A stretch of DNA of 64,000 bases from Chitinophaga pinensis (GTDB taxonomy: Bacteria; Bacteroidota; Bacteroidia; NS11-12g; UBA955): the NCBI GenBank assembly GCA_945877575.1, contig CAMDUE010000004.1:144547-208546 (forward strand), given 5' to 3'. The notes beneath the pieces were generated by a model. The model was given only the letters and a program-made list of their open reading frames with translations. It was not told where the DNA came from and did no database searches. Position numbers and translations under genes: made by a program. Positions 32,780-40,422 of this stretch are shown piece by piece. How positions within the stretch are numbered: position 1 is the first letter of the stretch; every line of letters starts with the position of its first letter.

Positions 32780-34033
32780 TTATTCTTCGTCGAATTCTTC
32801 GCGTAGAATTTTCTGTACTTGAAGAATGGTTTCTTCTTCAAGGTCAGTACGTTGGAGAAGATCTTGAACGGAAGTTCTCAATACATCTTTTGCAGAGTCT
32901 AAGCCAATCTTCTTGAATTCTTCAATAATCCAAGTATCAATTTCATCTAAGAATTCATCCAAATCCACGTCGTCTTCGGAATCAGCATTGACACGATAAA
33001 CTTCAATTTGGTATCCAGTCAATTTAGAAGCTAACTTGATGTTATGTCCGCCACGTCCAATAGCCAAAGAAACTTGATCACTTTCAAGGTACACATTGGC
33101 AGTGCCGTCTTGGATGTCCATTTTGCTGATAGCAGCGGGTTGGAGAGCACGTTGTATGAAGAGGGTTTCGTTGGTGGTGAAGTTAATTACGTCAATATTT
33201 TCATTTCGTAATTCTCTCACAATACCATGAATACGAGCACCTTTAACACCTACGCAAGCACCTACTGGATCAATGCGGTCATCGTAGCTTTCAACGGCTA
33301 CTTTAGCTCTTTCACCAGGTTCACGAACAATTTTCTTAATGGTAATCAAACCGTCTAAAATCTCAGGGACTTCCAATTCAAACAATCGCTCTAAGAACTC
33401 GGGAGAGGTACGAGAAAGAATGATTTTTGGACTGCCTTTATCCATTTCAACGTCTTTGATGACTGCACGAATGGCATCACCTTTCTTGTACATATCGCGC
33501 GGAATCATTTGATCTTTAGGAAGAGTTAACTCGTTACCTTCATCATCAAGAACCATGATTTCACGTTTCCAAACATTATAAACCTCACCAGTGATGATTT
33601 CACCACGGCGATCTCCGTATTTGCGGAATAATTCGTCTTTTTCTAGTTCAATGATTCTAGACATCAAAGCTTGACGGGCATTCAACACGTTTCTACGTCC
33701 GAAGTCTTCCAAGCTAATTTGTTGAATACAATCTTCCCCAACTTGGTAATCGGCCTCTAATTGTTGAGCTTCAGTCAGTGAAATATGAAGGTTTTCATCT
33801 TCCACTTCACCTTCTTCAACAATCAGTCGGAGGTGGTACATTTCAATATCACCGGTTTCGGTGTTGATAATGATGTCAAAATTAGCTTCTTGACCGTACT
33901 TCTTTTTAAGGATGTTTCTAAATACATCTTCAAGCACGCGCATCATGGTGGCGCGGTCGATGTTCTTGAATTCTTTGAATTCTGAGAAACTTTCCACCAG
34001 GTTTATACCTAGCTCTTTGGACTTTGCTTTCAT
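32780..34033 (-). CDS. nusA: Transcription termination/antitermination factor NusA
   Basis: 417 residues: the N-terminal RNA-polymerase-binding domain, an S1 domain with GEIITGEVYNVWKREIMVLD, then KH domains with DPVGACVGVKGARI and QVSLAIGRGGHNIKLASKL. The C-terminal extension (DSEDDVDLDEFLDEIDTW) is acidic and short, as usual outside gammaproteobacteria. It binds RNA polymerase and modulates pausing, termination and antitermination. It starts 1 bp after the rimP stop and is followed by infB. Confidence 0.97.
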   Translation of the reverse strand: MKAKSKELGINLVESFSEFKEFKNIDRATMMRVLEDVFRNILKKKYGQEANFDIIINTETGDIEMYHLRLIVEEGEVEDENLHISLTEAQQLEADYQVGEDCIQQISLEDFGRRNVLNARQALMSRIIELEKDELFRKYGDRRGEIITGEVYNVWKREIMVLDDEGNELTLPKDQMIPRDMYKKGDAIRAVIKDVEMDKGSPKIILSRTSPEFLERLFELEVPEILDGLITIKKIVREPGERAKVAVESYDDRIDPVGACVGVKGARIHGIVRELRNENIDVINFTTNETLFIQRALQPAAISKMDIQDGTANVYLESDQVSLAIGRGGHNIKLASKLTGYQIEVYRVNADSEDDVDLDEFLDEIDTWIIEEFKKIGLDSAKDVLRTSVQDLLQRTDLEEETILQVQKILREEFDEE

Positions 34034-34034
34034 A

Positions 34035-34499
34035 CTATTTAAAACTTATGATAATTTTTGCTTCTTTTATGTCAGAAAAGGGAACATCAACAGGTTGAAT
34101 TTCTATTTTTTTCTTTCCTTTTTCTTTGTATTCGTTCAATATTTTGAGGACATCTCCATCAATTGCCTCAAGTTTTCCTGTGTAGGAATTTTCCTGAGTA
34201 TGAATTTCGAAAGATCGGCCCACGTGTTTTTGAAATTGTCTAAAGTCCCTCAGAGGAGCATCAGCGCCAGGCGATGAAATTTCGAAGGTAAAGGGGTGGT
34301 CTCCAAAATCGTTTTCATCAATCAAGTTGGAAACATGTTTGGTGAAATCGGCCAAAGATTTCATTGACAAGGGTTCTTGAGAGTCAACATAAAAGCGGAA
34401 CAAACCGGTAGGACTTACCGTGTAATGAACTACAAAGAGATCAAAAGCTTGAGCTTCTTGATCAACGAGTGCTTTTAATTTTTCTCCTAACTTTTTCAT
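34035..34499 (-). CDS. rimP: Ribosome maturation factor RimP
   Basis: 154 residues from MKKLGEKLKALVDQEA (ATG at 34499; the in-frame TTG at 34505 is less likely). RimP features are FRFYVDSQEPLSMKSLADFT, the ISSPGADAPLRDFRQF motif and a C-terminal SH3-like part. It assists assembly of the 30S subunit. It leads the rimP-nusA-infB operon. Confidence 0.93.
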   Translation of the reverse strand: MKKLGEKLKALVDQEAQAFDLFVVHYTVSPTGLFRFYVDSQEPLSMKSLADFTKHVSNLIDENDFGDHPFTFEISSPGADAPLRDFRQFQKHVGRSFEIHTQENSYTGKLEAIDGDVLKILNEYKEKGKKKIEIQPVDVPFSDIKEAKIIISFK

Positions 34500-34505
34500 A
34501 TCCAA

Positions 34506-34538
34506 TAAAAAAGGGGACTGCTTTTCGCCTGCCCCCTT
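34506..34538 (-). terminator. Rho-independent terminator upstream of rimP
   Basis: AAGGGG at 34511-34516 pairs with CCCCTT at 34533-34538, and on the minus strand a TTTTTTAT run follows. It would end the transcript of the small gene at 34621-34983; because it lies only 7 bp before the rimP ATG it could also act as an attenuator. Confidence 0.65.
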
Positions 34539-34620
34539 CCTAACTTTTAACTTTGGAAAAGTCCTGCAAATATAGCAATAATTCGTAAATTTTCACCACA
34601 ATTGCGCTTGATATCTAGAA

Positions 34621-34983
34621 TTATTCGTCAAATACGATAATCTCTTCTTGTTCAAAGTACTCTATGATGTGTTGTCTGAGCAAATTTTCTTGTTCCAACA
34701 AGGTTAAATTTGGAATGGGCTGATCTTTTTCCCAAACTGGCCAACCGTTTTGATCCTGACCAATGAGTTTGTAATACCCAGAAAAGCTGAGTACCCTGCA
34801 ATTGGCAATATGCATGAGATGAGTTTTCTCTTCTTTCGTGAAAGGCTTCTCGTTTATCTGCCCGAGTTCTCTTATACCAATCAAAAATAACACCGCGTTC
34901 AAATCGGGTTTCTTTTCGAAGTTCTTTTCTATAAACTCCACTATTTGGAGCCATTTTGTTTTTATTTCTTTATGTAAGGACAT
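34621..34983 (-). CDS. Conserved-looking small cytoplasmic protein of unknown function
   Basis: 120 residues from MSLHKEIKTKWLQIVEFIEK at 34983. It is acidic and helical, with NAVLFLIGIRELGQINEKPF, THLMHIANCRVLSFSGYYKL and an acidic C-terminus QEEIIVFDE. No signal peptide. An in-frame ATG at 35049 would add residues encoded entirely by heptamer repeats (QQPPKPETRNP), so it is rejected. The mid-region around HLMHIANCRVL may be a conserved block; I do not recognise the family. It lies between rimP and the divergent murQ. Confidence 0.7.
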   Translation of the reverse strand: MSLHKEIKTKWLQIVEFIEKNFEKKPDLNAVLFLIGIRELGQINEKPFTKEEKTHLMHIANCRVLSFSGYYKLIGQDQNGWPVWEKDQPIPNLTLLEQENLLRQHIIEYFEQEEIIVFDE

Positions 34984-34987
34984 TTTT

Positions 34988-35104
34988 TTCGGGTTTCGGG
35001 TTTCGGGTTTCGGGGGTTGCTGGTCTCTAGTCGTTGGTCGTTGGTCCACGGACTATGGACTATAGACTATGGACCATGGACCATGGACTACAGACCATGG
35101 ACTA
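34988..35104. repeat. Heptanucleotide repeat array in a divergent promoter region
   Basis: Blocks with a 7-bp period: CGGGTTT units (about 34988-35012), GTCGTTG units (about 35028-35045) and GGACTAT/GGACCAT/GGACTAC units (about 35048-35104). The array fills most of the gap between the divergent genes starting at 34983 and 35151. The GGACTAC-type block is shared with the array near 27.0 kb. Confidence 0.9.
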
Positions 35105-35150
35105 CAAATTTACGCAGAAGATTTAGTGAAGAAATGTAAATTTGTCAAAA

Positions 35151-35960
35151 ATGAATACCGAAAGTACTTCTCGACACAATGATTTGGAATTAATGGGCAC
35201 TGAGGAATTGCTTCGGGGCATCAATCAGGAAGATCAAACCGTTGCCGTTGCAGTGGAATTGGCCATTTCTCAAATAACGTGTTTGGTTGATGCAGTCTAT
35301 GATAAAATGAAAGTTGGAGGACGGTTATTTTATTTGGGTGCTGGTACTTCGGGAAGGTTGGGTATAGTAGATGCTTCTGAATGTCCGCCAACGTTTGGGG
35401 TAGATTTTGACCGGGTTATTGGATTGATTGCAGGCGGAGATAGGGCTATCAGGAGAGCGGTTGAAAATGCAGAAGATGATGAAAATCAAGGATTTGAAGA
35501 TCTAAAAGCTTGGAACGTGAATGCAAACGATTTTGTCATTGGTATCGCGGCATCGGGAAGAACGCCTTATGTGGCTGGAGCCTTGCAAGCATGCAATGAG
35601 TTGGGTGCAGGCACTGGGTGTGTGGTGTGTAATTCAGATTCTAAGGTGGCGAAGATTTCAATTTATCCGGTGGAGATTATTACTGGCCCTGAGTTTGTGA
35701 CGGGCTCTACAAGGATGAAGGCGGGAACAGCTACCAAAATGGCATTGAACATGATAACCACATCGGTGATGATTAAATTGGGACATGTAAAAGGCAATAA
35801 GATGGTAGATATGCAGTTGACCAATCAAAAATTGGTTGAACGCGGTACAAAGATGATCGTGGAAGAAACGGGTCTAAAAGAAGAAAATGCTCGCAAGTTA
35901 CTTTTGGAAACAGGAAGCGTGCGCAAGGCCGTTGATGTCCACCGAAAAGGTGGCAACTAA
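35151..35960 (+). CDS. murQ: N-acetylmuramic acid 6-phosphate etherase
   Basis: 269 residues from the ATG at 35151 (MNTESTSRHNDLELMGTEEL). The SIS domain shows RLFYLGAGTSGRLGIVDASE, CPPTFG, VIGIAASGRTPYVAGAL and TGSTRMKAGTATKMALNMI. It converts MurNAc-6-phosphate to GlcNAc-6-phosphate and lactate, used for cell-wall recycling or muropeptide catabolism. An in-frame TTG at 35142 is ignored. The 15-bp repeats following its TAA stop stay open in the same frame. Confidence 0.95.
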   Translation: MNTESTSRHNDLELMGTEELLRGINQEDQTVAVAVELAISQITCLVDAVYDKMKVGGRLFYLGAGTSGRLGIVDASECPPTFGVDFDRVIGLIAGGDRAIRRAVENAEDDENQGFEDLKAWNVNANDFVIGIAASGRTPYVAGALQACNELGAGTGCVVCNSDSKVAKISIYPVEIITGPEFVTGSTRMKAGTATKMALNMITTSVMIKLGHVKGNKMVDMQLTNQKLVERGTKMIVEETGLKEENARKLLLETGSVRKAVDVHRKGGN

Positions 35961-36005
35961 AAATATCCCTCGAAAAAATATCCCCAGAGAAAATATCCCC
36001 AGAGA
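35961..36005. repeat. Three tandem 15-bp repeats directly after the murQ stop
   Basis: Units AAATATCCC-(T/C)(C/A)GA(A/G)A begin at 35961, 35976 and 35991. Read in the murQ frame past its TAA they give KYPSK-KYPQR-KYPQR and then KS before the next TAA at 36012-36014. Confidence 0.8.
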
Positions 36006-36027
36006 AAAAGCTAAGCGATAAAAAAAG

Positions 36028-36492
36028 TTAAGCGAGAATTTCCCAAGTTTTGTCGGGAAGCAGTCGAACGGTATTTAGGAACTGCTCGAAAGGCATGGTT
36101 TTACCCCATTCGTAGGGAGCGATCATGGTGAGCACTTGGCTTCCGTCGGATTTTTGGTAGAGGTGATAGATGCCGTGAATGATGGGCTCGAAGTTGATTT
36201 CGGCCTGGTAGATGGAGTGGGAGAGGGCGAGTCGGTCTTCGATGGCTTTTGCCTGTTTGATGAGCAATTCGGCCTGTTTTTTGAGCATCTGAATTTGCTG
36301 TTCGGCCTGATGCTGCATGGCTTCATGGGCATTGGCCTTTAACAAGCGTTTATCAATGGGTTCAATTTTGGGTGAACTGACCGTCAACGCATAGGGAGCC
36401 GAATGGAGCTCGCCTTGATAAATGGCGTCTTTCAGGAAAAGCGGACGTTTGTCTTCGTTGGGGTCAAATTGAACTAGGTTGTCTTCAGACAT
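36028..36492 (-). CDS. DUF2452 domain protein
   Basis: 154 residues, cytoplasmic. It contains LHSAPYALTVSSPKIEPIDK, a long helix with EAMQHQAEQQIQMLKKQAEL and SIYQAEINFEPIIHGIYHLY, then APYEWGKTMPFEQFLNTVRL. This matches the DUF2452 layout, a family without known function. It lies 14 bp downstream of asd on the same strand. Its end converges on murQ. Confidence 0.8.
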   Translation of the reverse strand: MSEDNLVQFDPNEDKRPLFLKDAIYQGELHSAPYALTVSSPKIEPIDKRLLKANAHEAMQHQAEQQIQMLKKQAELLIKQAKAIEDRLALSHSIYQAEINFEPIIHGIYHLYQKSDGSQVLTMIAPYEWGKTMPFEQFLNTVRLLPDKTWEILA

Positions 36493-36506
36493 GCTTAACT
36501 AACCAT

Positions 36507-37493
36507 TCAAACTCTGTTTTGGTTTTTTAAAAGTTCTGCAATTTGCACCGCGTTGGTTGCGGCCCCCTTTCTCAGGTTATCAGACACTACCCAAAGGTTC
36601 AATGTGTTTGGTTGCGATTCATCGATTCGAATTCTTCCCACGAAAACTTCGTCGCGATCATGCGCGGTGAGCGGCATGGGGTATGACAGGTTTTGGGGGT
36701 CGTCTTGAAGAATTATTCCCGGAAAATCGCTGAGTAGACGGCGTGTTTCTGCTAATTCTGGTTGATGTTCAAACTCGGCGTTAATGCTCTCGGAATGTCC
36801 GCCCATAGTGGGGATTCGCACGGTGGTTGCAGTAATTTTCAAGTCAGGAAGCGACATGATTTTTCGGGTTTCGAGAATCATTTTCATTTCCTCTTTGGTG
36901 TAACCGTTATCTTGAAATACGTCAATGTGCGGAAGAACATTGAGGTCAATGGTATACGGGTAAACTTTAGGAGCCTCAACACCGGCTCTCTCGTTCATGA
37001 GCTGTTCCACGGCTTTTTGTCCGGTACCGGTTACTGACTGGTATGTGCTGACAATCACTCTTTTGAGCGCGTATTTTTGGTGTAGTGGTTGTAAGGCTAC
37101 CACCATTTGGATGGTGCTGCAGTTGGGATTTGCAATGATTTTTGAGTCGTTGAGAGCATCTGGATTGACTTCGGGCACAACCAAAGGAACGGCAGGATCC
37201 ATGCGCCAAGCGCTGGAGTTATCAATGACATAGCACCCAATTTCGGCAAATTTGGGGGCCCATTCCAAAGAGGTACTCCCACCTGCTGAAAACAGAGCTA
37301 TTTGAGGTTTTAAGGAAAGAGCCTGCATCATTGATACCACCGAATAGGATTTTCCGTTGAATTGAATTTGTTTACCAACGCTGCTTTGCGAAGCTACAGG
37401 AATCAATTCAGTAACAGGAAAATTACGTTCTTGCAGAACTTGCAACATTTTCGTTCCAACCAGTCCGGTGGCACCAACTACGGCTATTTTCAT
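36507..37493 (-). CDS. asd: Aspartate-semialdehyde dehydrogenase
   Basis: 328 residues. The NADP-binding start MKIAVVGATGLVGTKMLQVL, the active-site cysteine in ANPNCSTIQM (Cys125) and the histidine in PTMGGHSESI (His233) are all present. It reduces aspartyl phosphate to aspartate semialdehyde for lysine/diaminopimelate, threonine and methionine synthesis. Its start overlaps the stop of the upstream lipoprotein gene by one base. Confidence 0.97.
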   Translation of the reverse strand: MKIAVVGATGLVGTKMLQVLQERNFPVTELIPVASQSSVGKQIQFNGKSYSVVSMMQALSLKPQIALFSAGGSTSLEWAPKFAEIGCYVIDNSSAWRMDPAVPLVVPEVNPDALNDSKIIANPNCSTIQMVVALQPLHQKYALKRVIVSTYQSVTGTGQKAVEQLMNERAGVEAPKVYPYTIDLNVLPHIDVFQDNGYTKEEMKMILETRKIMSLPDLKITATTVRIPTMGGHSESINAEFEHQPELAETRRLLSDFPGIILQDDPQNLSYPMPLTAHDRDEVFVGRIRIDESQPNTLNLWVVSDNLRKGAATNAVQIAELLKNQNRV

Positions 37494-37690
37494 TATTTTA
37501 CTTCTGGAGTGTTGTTTGTGTCGCTGCTGCTGGTATCGTTCATCAATTCATCAAACGCAGCGTCTTGAGTGGCTTGATCTGTGCTGTCTTGTGTGGTTTT
37601 TTGCTCTTCGGTGAAAGCGCCTTCGTTGCTTGTGCATGCGGCAAAAGTCAATGATATTGCGGCGATGGCTGGGATAATGATTTTTTTCAT
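37493..37690 (-). CDS. Small lipoprotein of unknown function
   Basis: 65 residues from the ATG at 37690: MKKIIIPAIAAISLTFAACT with a lipobox cysteine, then a Gln/Thr/Asp/Ser-rich acidic tail (TTQDSTDQATQDAAF, SSSDTNNTPEVK) without recognisable fold. Its stop overlaps the asd start (TAATG) and its start is 4 bp from the TrpF-like gene stop, so these genes are probably co-transcribed. Likely a surface or periplasmic lipoprotein; role unknown. Confidence 0.6.
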   Translation of the reverse strand: MKKIIIPAIAAISLTFAACTSNEGAFTEEQKTTQDSTDQATQDAAFDELMNDTSSSDTNNTPEVK

Positions 37691-37694
37691 GGTA

Positions 37695-38180
37695 TTATTC
37701 ATTTATGATATCAAAAAAGTCGTTCCAATTTCCGTAGTCTTTTTTTCCGAGGGACGTTTCTTTCTGGCAGTTTATGTGTATTCCAAAAACAGGATTGCCA
37801 TTCAACAATTGTAGCGCCGATTCTTCCGAGGGATCAATAGCTATTAATGTTTGGTCTTGGAAAACTAGAGTTCCGTCATTTGACAAAGTGAACCAATCTG
37901 TAATTTCTGGGAGAAGTGGTTTTAGCGTCTGCAATTGATCTTCAAGGCATTGAATTCCATCTACTGGAATTACGTTCATCCAAGCATTGATTTTGTCAAT
38001 ATTGGGTTCAGTGACTTCTAGAATGATTTTTGGCCCAGAGCACCAACCTATAATTTCTTGTACTTGTTGCACGGGTAATGACGTTTCACCGTCAATGGCA
38101 AATCCCATCCATTCTGCCATAGCAGCAGCGGCGTAGCGTGCATCGCCAAGATCTTGAATGCTATTGAATTTTATTTTCAC
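37695..38180 (-). CDS. TrpF-like short TIM-barrel protein, possibly degenerate
   Basis: 161 residues. The start KFNSIQDLGDARYAAAAMAE followed by WMGFAIDGE recalls phosphoribosylanthranilate isomerase (KICGI..L.DA..A...GAD..GF), but the catalytic cysteine of that KICG motif is absent here. The protein is also shorter than the roughly 200-residue family norm and lacks the usual C-terminal phosphate-binding LAGGL-type loop. Later segments VPVDGIQCLEDQLQTLKPLL and GNPVFGIHINCQ could be remaining barrel strands. No trp genes are near. It probably does not act in tryptophan synthesis; the homology is inferred. Confidence 0.5.
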   Translation of the reverse strand: MKIKFNSIQDLGDARYAAAAMAEWMGFAIDGETSLPVQQVQEIIGWCSGPKIILEVTEPNIDKINAWMNVIPVDGIQCLEDQLQTLKPLLPEITDWFTLSNDGTLVFQDQTLIAIDPSEESALQLLNGNPVFGIHINCQKETSLGKKDYGNWNDFFDIINE

Positions 38181-38194
38181 TTTATATGATTCAT

Positions 38195-38224
38195 AAAAAA
38201 GGCCACCTTTTGGCAGCCTTTTAT
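38195..38224 (-). terminator. Rho-independent terminator after the E2 gene
   Basis: AAGGC...GCCTT arms (38199-38220) with an internal mismatch and a TTTT loop, followed on the minus strand by TTTTTTATG. It lies just past the stop of the dihydrolipoamide acetyltransferase gene and before the TrpF-like gene. Confidence 0.75.
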
Positions 38225-38229
38225 TTTGT

Positions 38230-39468
38230 TTATACTAACAATTTTACAGGCTCTTCTAGGTAGTCTTTGAGGGTTTGTAGGAAAGCGGCTCCCATTGCAC
38301 CATCAACCACTCTGTGGTCACAACTTAGGGTGACCTTCATGGTTTTCACTGGTTTTATTTCACCGTTAACTACACCTACAGAATCTTTAACCGTTCCAAC
38401 CGCTAAGATGCAGGCATCAGGAGGATTGATGATGGCAGTGAATTCGTCAATGCCAAACATTCCTAGATTGCTGATGGTAAATGTATTACCCGCCCAATCT
38501 TGTGGTTGAAGTTTTTTCTCTTTGGCTTTTGCACCGTAAGTTTTAACTTCTGTAGAAATTTGACTCAACGATTTATGATCTGCAAAACGCACAACGGGTA
38601 CCAATAATCCGTCTTCAACGGCCATAGCTACACCAATGTGAATGTGGTTGTTGTATCTGATTTTTGTGCCTAACCAACTAGAATTGATGTTTGGGTGTTT
38701 TCTCAAAGCTGAAGCTGCAGCTTTCACCACAATATCGTTCATAGAAATTTTTACCGAGCTGATGGCGTTCATCTGTTCACGCGCTTTCACCGCATTATCC
38801 ATGTTAATTTCAATGGTTAAATAGAAGTGTGGAGCGGTAAACTTTGACTCACCCAAACGAGCAGCGATGGTTTTGCGCATCTGAGAAACAGGAACTTCGG
38901 TATAGCTTTCCTCTCCCATGACAGCTGTACTGGTTACTGATGAAGTAGCAGCGCTTGCTGGGGTTTGGATGTTTTCTAAGTCTCTTTTAACAATGCGACC
39001 GTTTTCGCCGCTACCTGCCACTGCCTTGAGGTCAATTCCTTTATCTTCAGCTATCTTGCGAGCTAATGGACTTGCTTTCAAGCGTGAATCGTCAATAGAT
39101 GTATTGTTTGTGGTTGAAGCTGGAGCGCTCGATGAAGAACTTTCAGCCACTGGAGTTGCGGTAGTTTCTGGAGCAGCGCTTGCTGTTTTAGGTGCTGAAC
39201 CTCCACTCAAAAGAGCTTGGAAATCTTCACCAGCAGCACCCACTATTGCAACAGGGGCATCAATAGCAGCGGCTTCGCCTTCTTGCACCATGATGTGCAA
39301 AATGGTGCCCTTGGAGTAAACCTCCATATCCATGGTTGCCTTGTCTGTTTCAACTTCAGCGATGATGTCGCCACTTTTAACCGTATCTCCCACTTTTACT
39401 GTCCAACGAACAATAACCCCTTCGGTCATTGTGTCGCTCATTTTGGGCATGGTAATCAGTTCAGCCAT
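38230..39468 (-). CDS. Pyruvate dehydrogenase E2, dihydrolipoamide acetyltransferase
   Basis: 412 residues. An N-terminal lipoyl domain has the modified lysine in EVETDKATMDME (Lys43). An Ala/Ser/Thr-rich linker leads to the peripheral-subunit-binding domain (RLKASPLARKIAEDKG and GSGENGRIVKRDLE), then a second linker and the acyltransferase core with VPVSQMRKTIAARLGESKF and the catalytic SCDHRVVDGAMG (His385, Asp389). One lipoyl domain only. It transfers acetyl from E1 to CoA. The sequence fits the pyruvate complex better than the 2-oxoglutarate complex, but E1 and E3 genes are not adjacent. Confidence 0.92.
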   Translation of the reverse strand: MAELITMPKMSDTMTEGVIVRWTVKVGDTVKSGDIIAEVETDKATMDMEVYSKGTILHIMVQEGEAAAIDAPVAIVGAAGEDFQALLSGGSAPKTASAAPETTATPVAESSSSSAPASTTNNTSIDDSRLKASPLARKIAEDKGIDLKAVAGSGENGRIVKRDLENIQTPASAATSSVTSTAVMGEESYTEVPVSQMRKTIAARLGESKFTAPHFYLTIEINMDNAVKAREQMNAISSVKISMNDIVVKAAASALRKHPNINSSWLGTKIRYNNHIHIGVAMAVEDGLLVPVVRFADHKSLSQISTEVKTYGAKAKEKKLQPQDWAGNTFTISNLGMFGIDEFTAIINPPDACILAVGTVKDSVGVVNGEIKPVKTMKVTLSCDHRVVDGAMGAAFLQTLKDYLEEPVKLLV

Positions 39469-39568
39469 ATTCTATCTTATAAGAGACGGCAAAAATAGTA
39501 ATTTTTTGGGCTTAACAACCCGCATACCAGTAGGGAATTCGTAAATTTGTTTGAAATTGCATCTTAAA

Positions 39569-40366
39569 ATGTATAATCAGTACGAAACTTTCCTCAAACA
39601 TGTGCTCGAAAACGGCGCAAAAAAAACCGATCGCACGGGTACGGGTACTTTAAGTATATTCGGCGGTCAAATCAGATTTGATTTATCGGAAGGTTTCCCC
39701 TTGATCACTACAAAAAAGGTACATTTAAAGAGCATCCTTCACGAACTACTTTGGTTCATCAAAGGAGAAACCAACATTGCTTATTTAAAAGAAAATGGCG
39801 TCAGTATTTGGGACGAATGGGCAGATGAAAACGGCGAATTGGGTCCAGTTTATGGCAAACAGTGGCGCTCTTGGGAAGCCAAAGACGGCCGAGTGATTGA
39901 TCAAATTTCAGAGGCCATTAATATGATCAAAAACAATCCTGATTCTCGCCGTATTTTGGTGAATGCCTGGAACGTGGGTGAAATAGATCAAATGGCCCTA
40001 ATGCCTTGTCATACCATGTTTCAGTTTTATGTGGCCAATGGAAAACTCAGCTGTCAACTTTACCAAAGAAGTGCCGATTTATTCTTAGGTGTTCCGTTCA
40101 ATATTGCGAGTTATGCATTGCTAACTTTGATGATGGCCCAAGTTTGCAACCTAGAGCCTGGTGATTTTGTGCACACATTTGGAGACGCTCACATTTATTC
40201 AAATCATATTGAACAGGTCAACCTGCAATTATCTAGAGACCCCCGACCGTATCCAACCATGAAATTAAATCCTTCAGTAAAAAATCTGTTTGATTTTGTG
40301 TATTCCGATTTTCAAGTTGAAGGCTACGATCCTCACCCCGCTATAAAAGGTGCCGTAGCTGTGTAA
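39569..40366 (+). CDS. thyA: Thymidylate synthase
   Basis: 265 residues from [20 protein letters not shown] (ATG at 39569; the TTG at 39551 is rejected as too far upstream). Conserved parts are [30 protein letters not shown], the catalytic cysteine in [12 protein letters not shown] (Cys147), [20 protein letters not shown] and [10 protein letters not shown]. It methylates dUMP to dTMP using methylenetetrahydrofolate. Length is that of the E. coli-type enzyme. Confidence 0.98.
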   Translation: MYNQYETFLKHVLENGAKKTDRTGTGTLSIFGGQIRFDLSEGFPLITTKKVHLKSILHELLWFIKGETNIAYLKENGVSIWDEWADENGELGPVYGKQWRSWEAKDGRVIDQISEAINMIKNNPDSRRILVNAWNVGEIDQMALMPCHTMFQFYVANGKLSCQLYQRSADLFLGVPFNIASYALLTLMMAQVCNLEPGDFVHTFGDAHIYSNHIEQVNLQLSRDPRPYPTMKLNPSVKNLFDFVYSDFQVEGYDPHPAIKGAVAV

Positions 40367-40422
40367 CTTTTTGGGGGATAGGCTTAGTTTAAGTGTTACA
40401 TTCAACGTTGTCATTCATTTTT

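Noticed and set aside
34652..34954. Minus-strand 100-codon frame overlapping 34621-34983
   Set aside because: The overlapping frame MSLHKEIKTKWLQ... has better protein composition and start.
34983..35049. N-terminal extension MDQRPTTRDQQPP of the small gene
   Set aside because: It is encoded by the heptamer array; the ATG at 34983 is the natural start.
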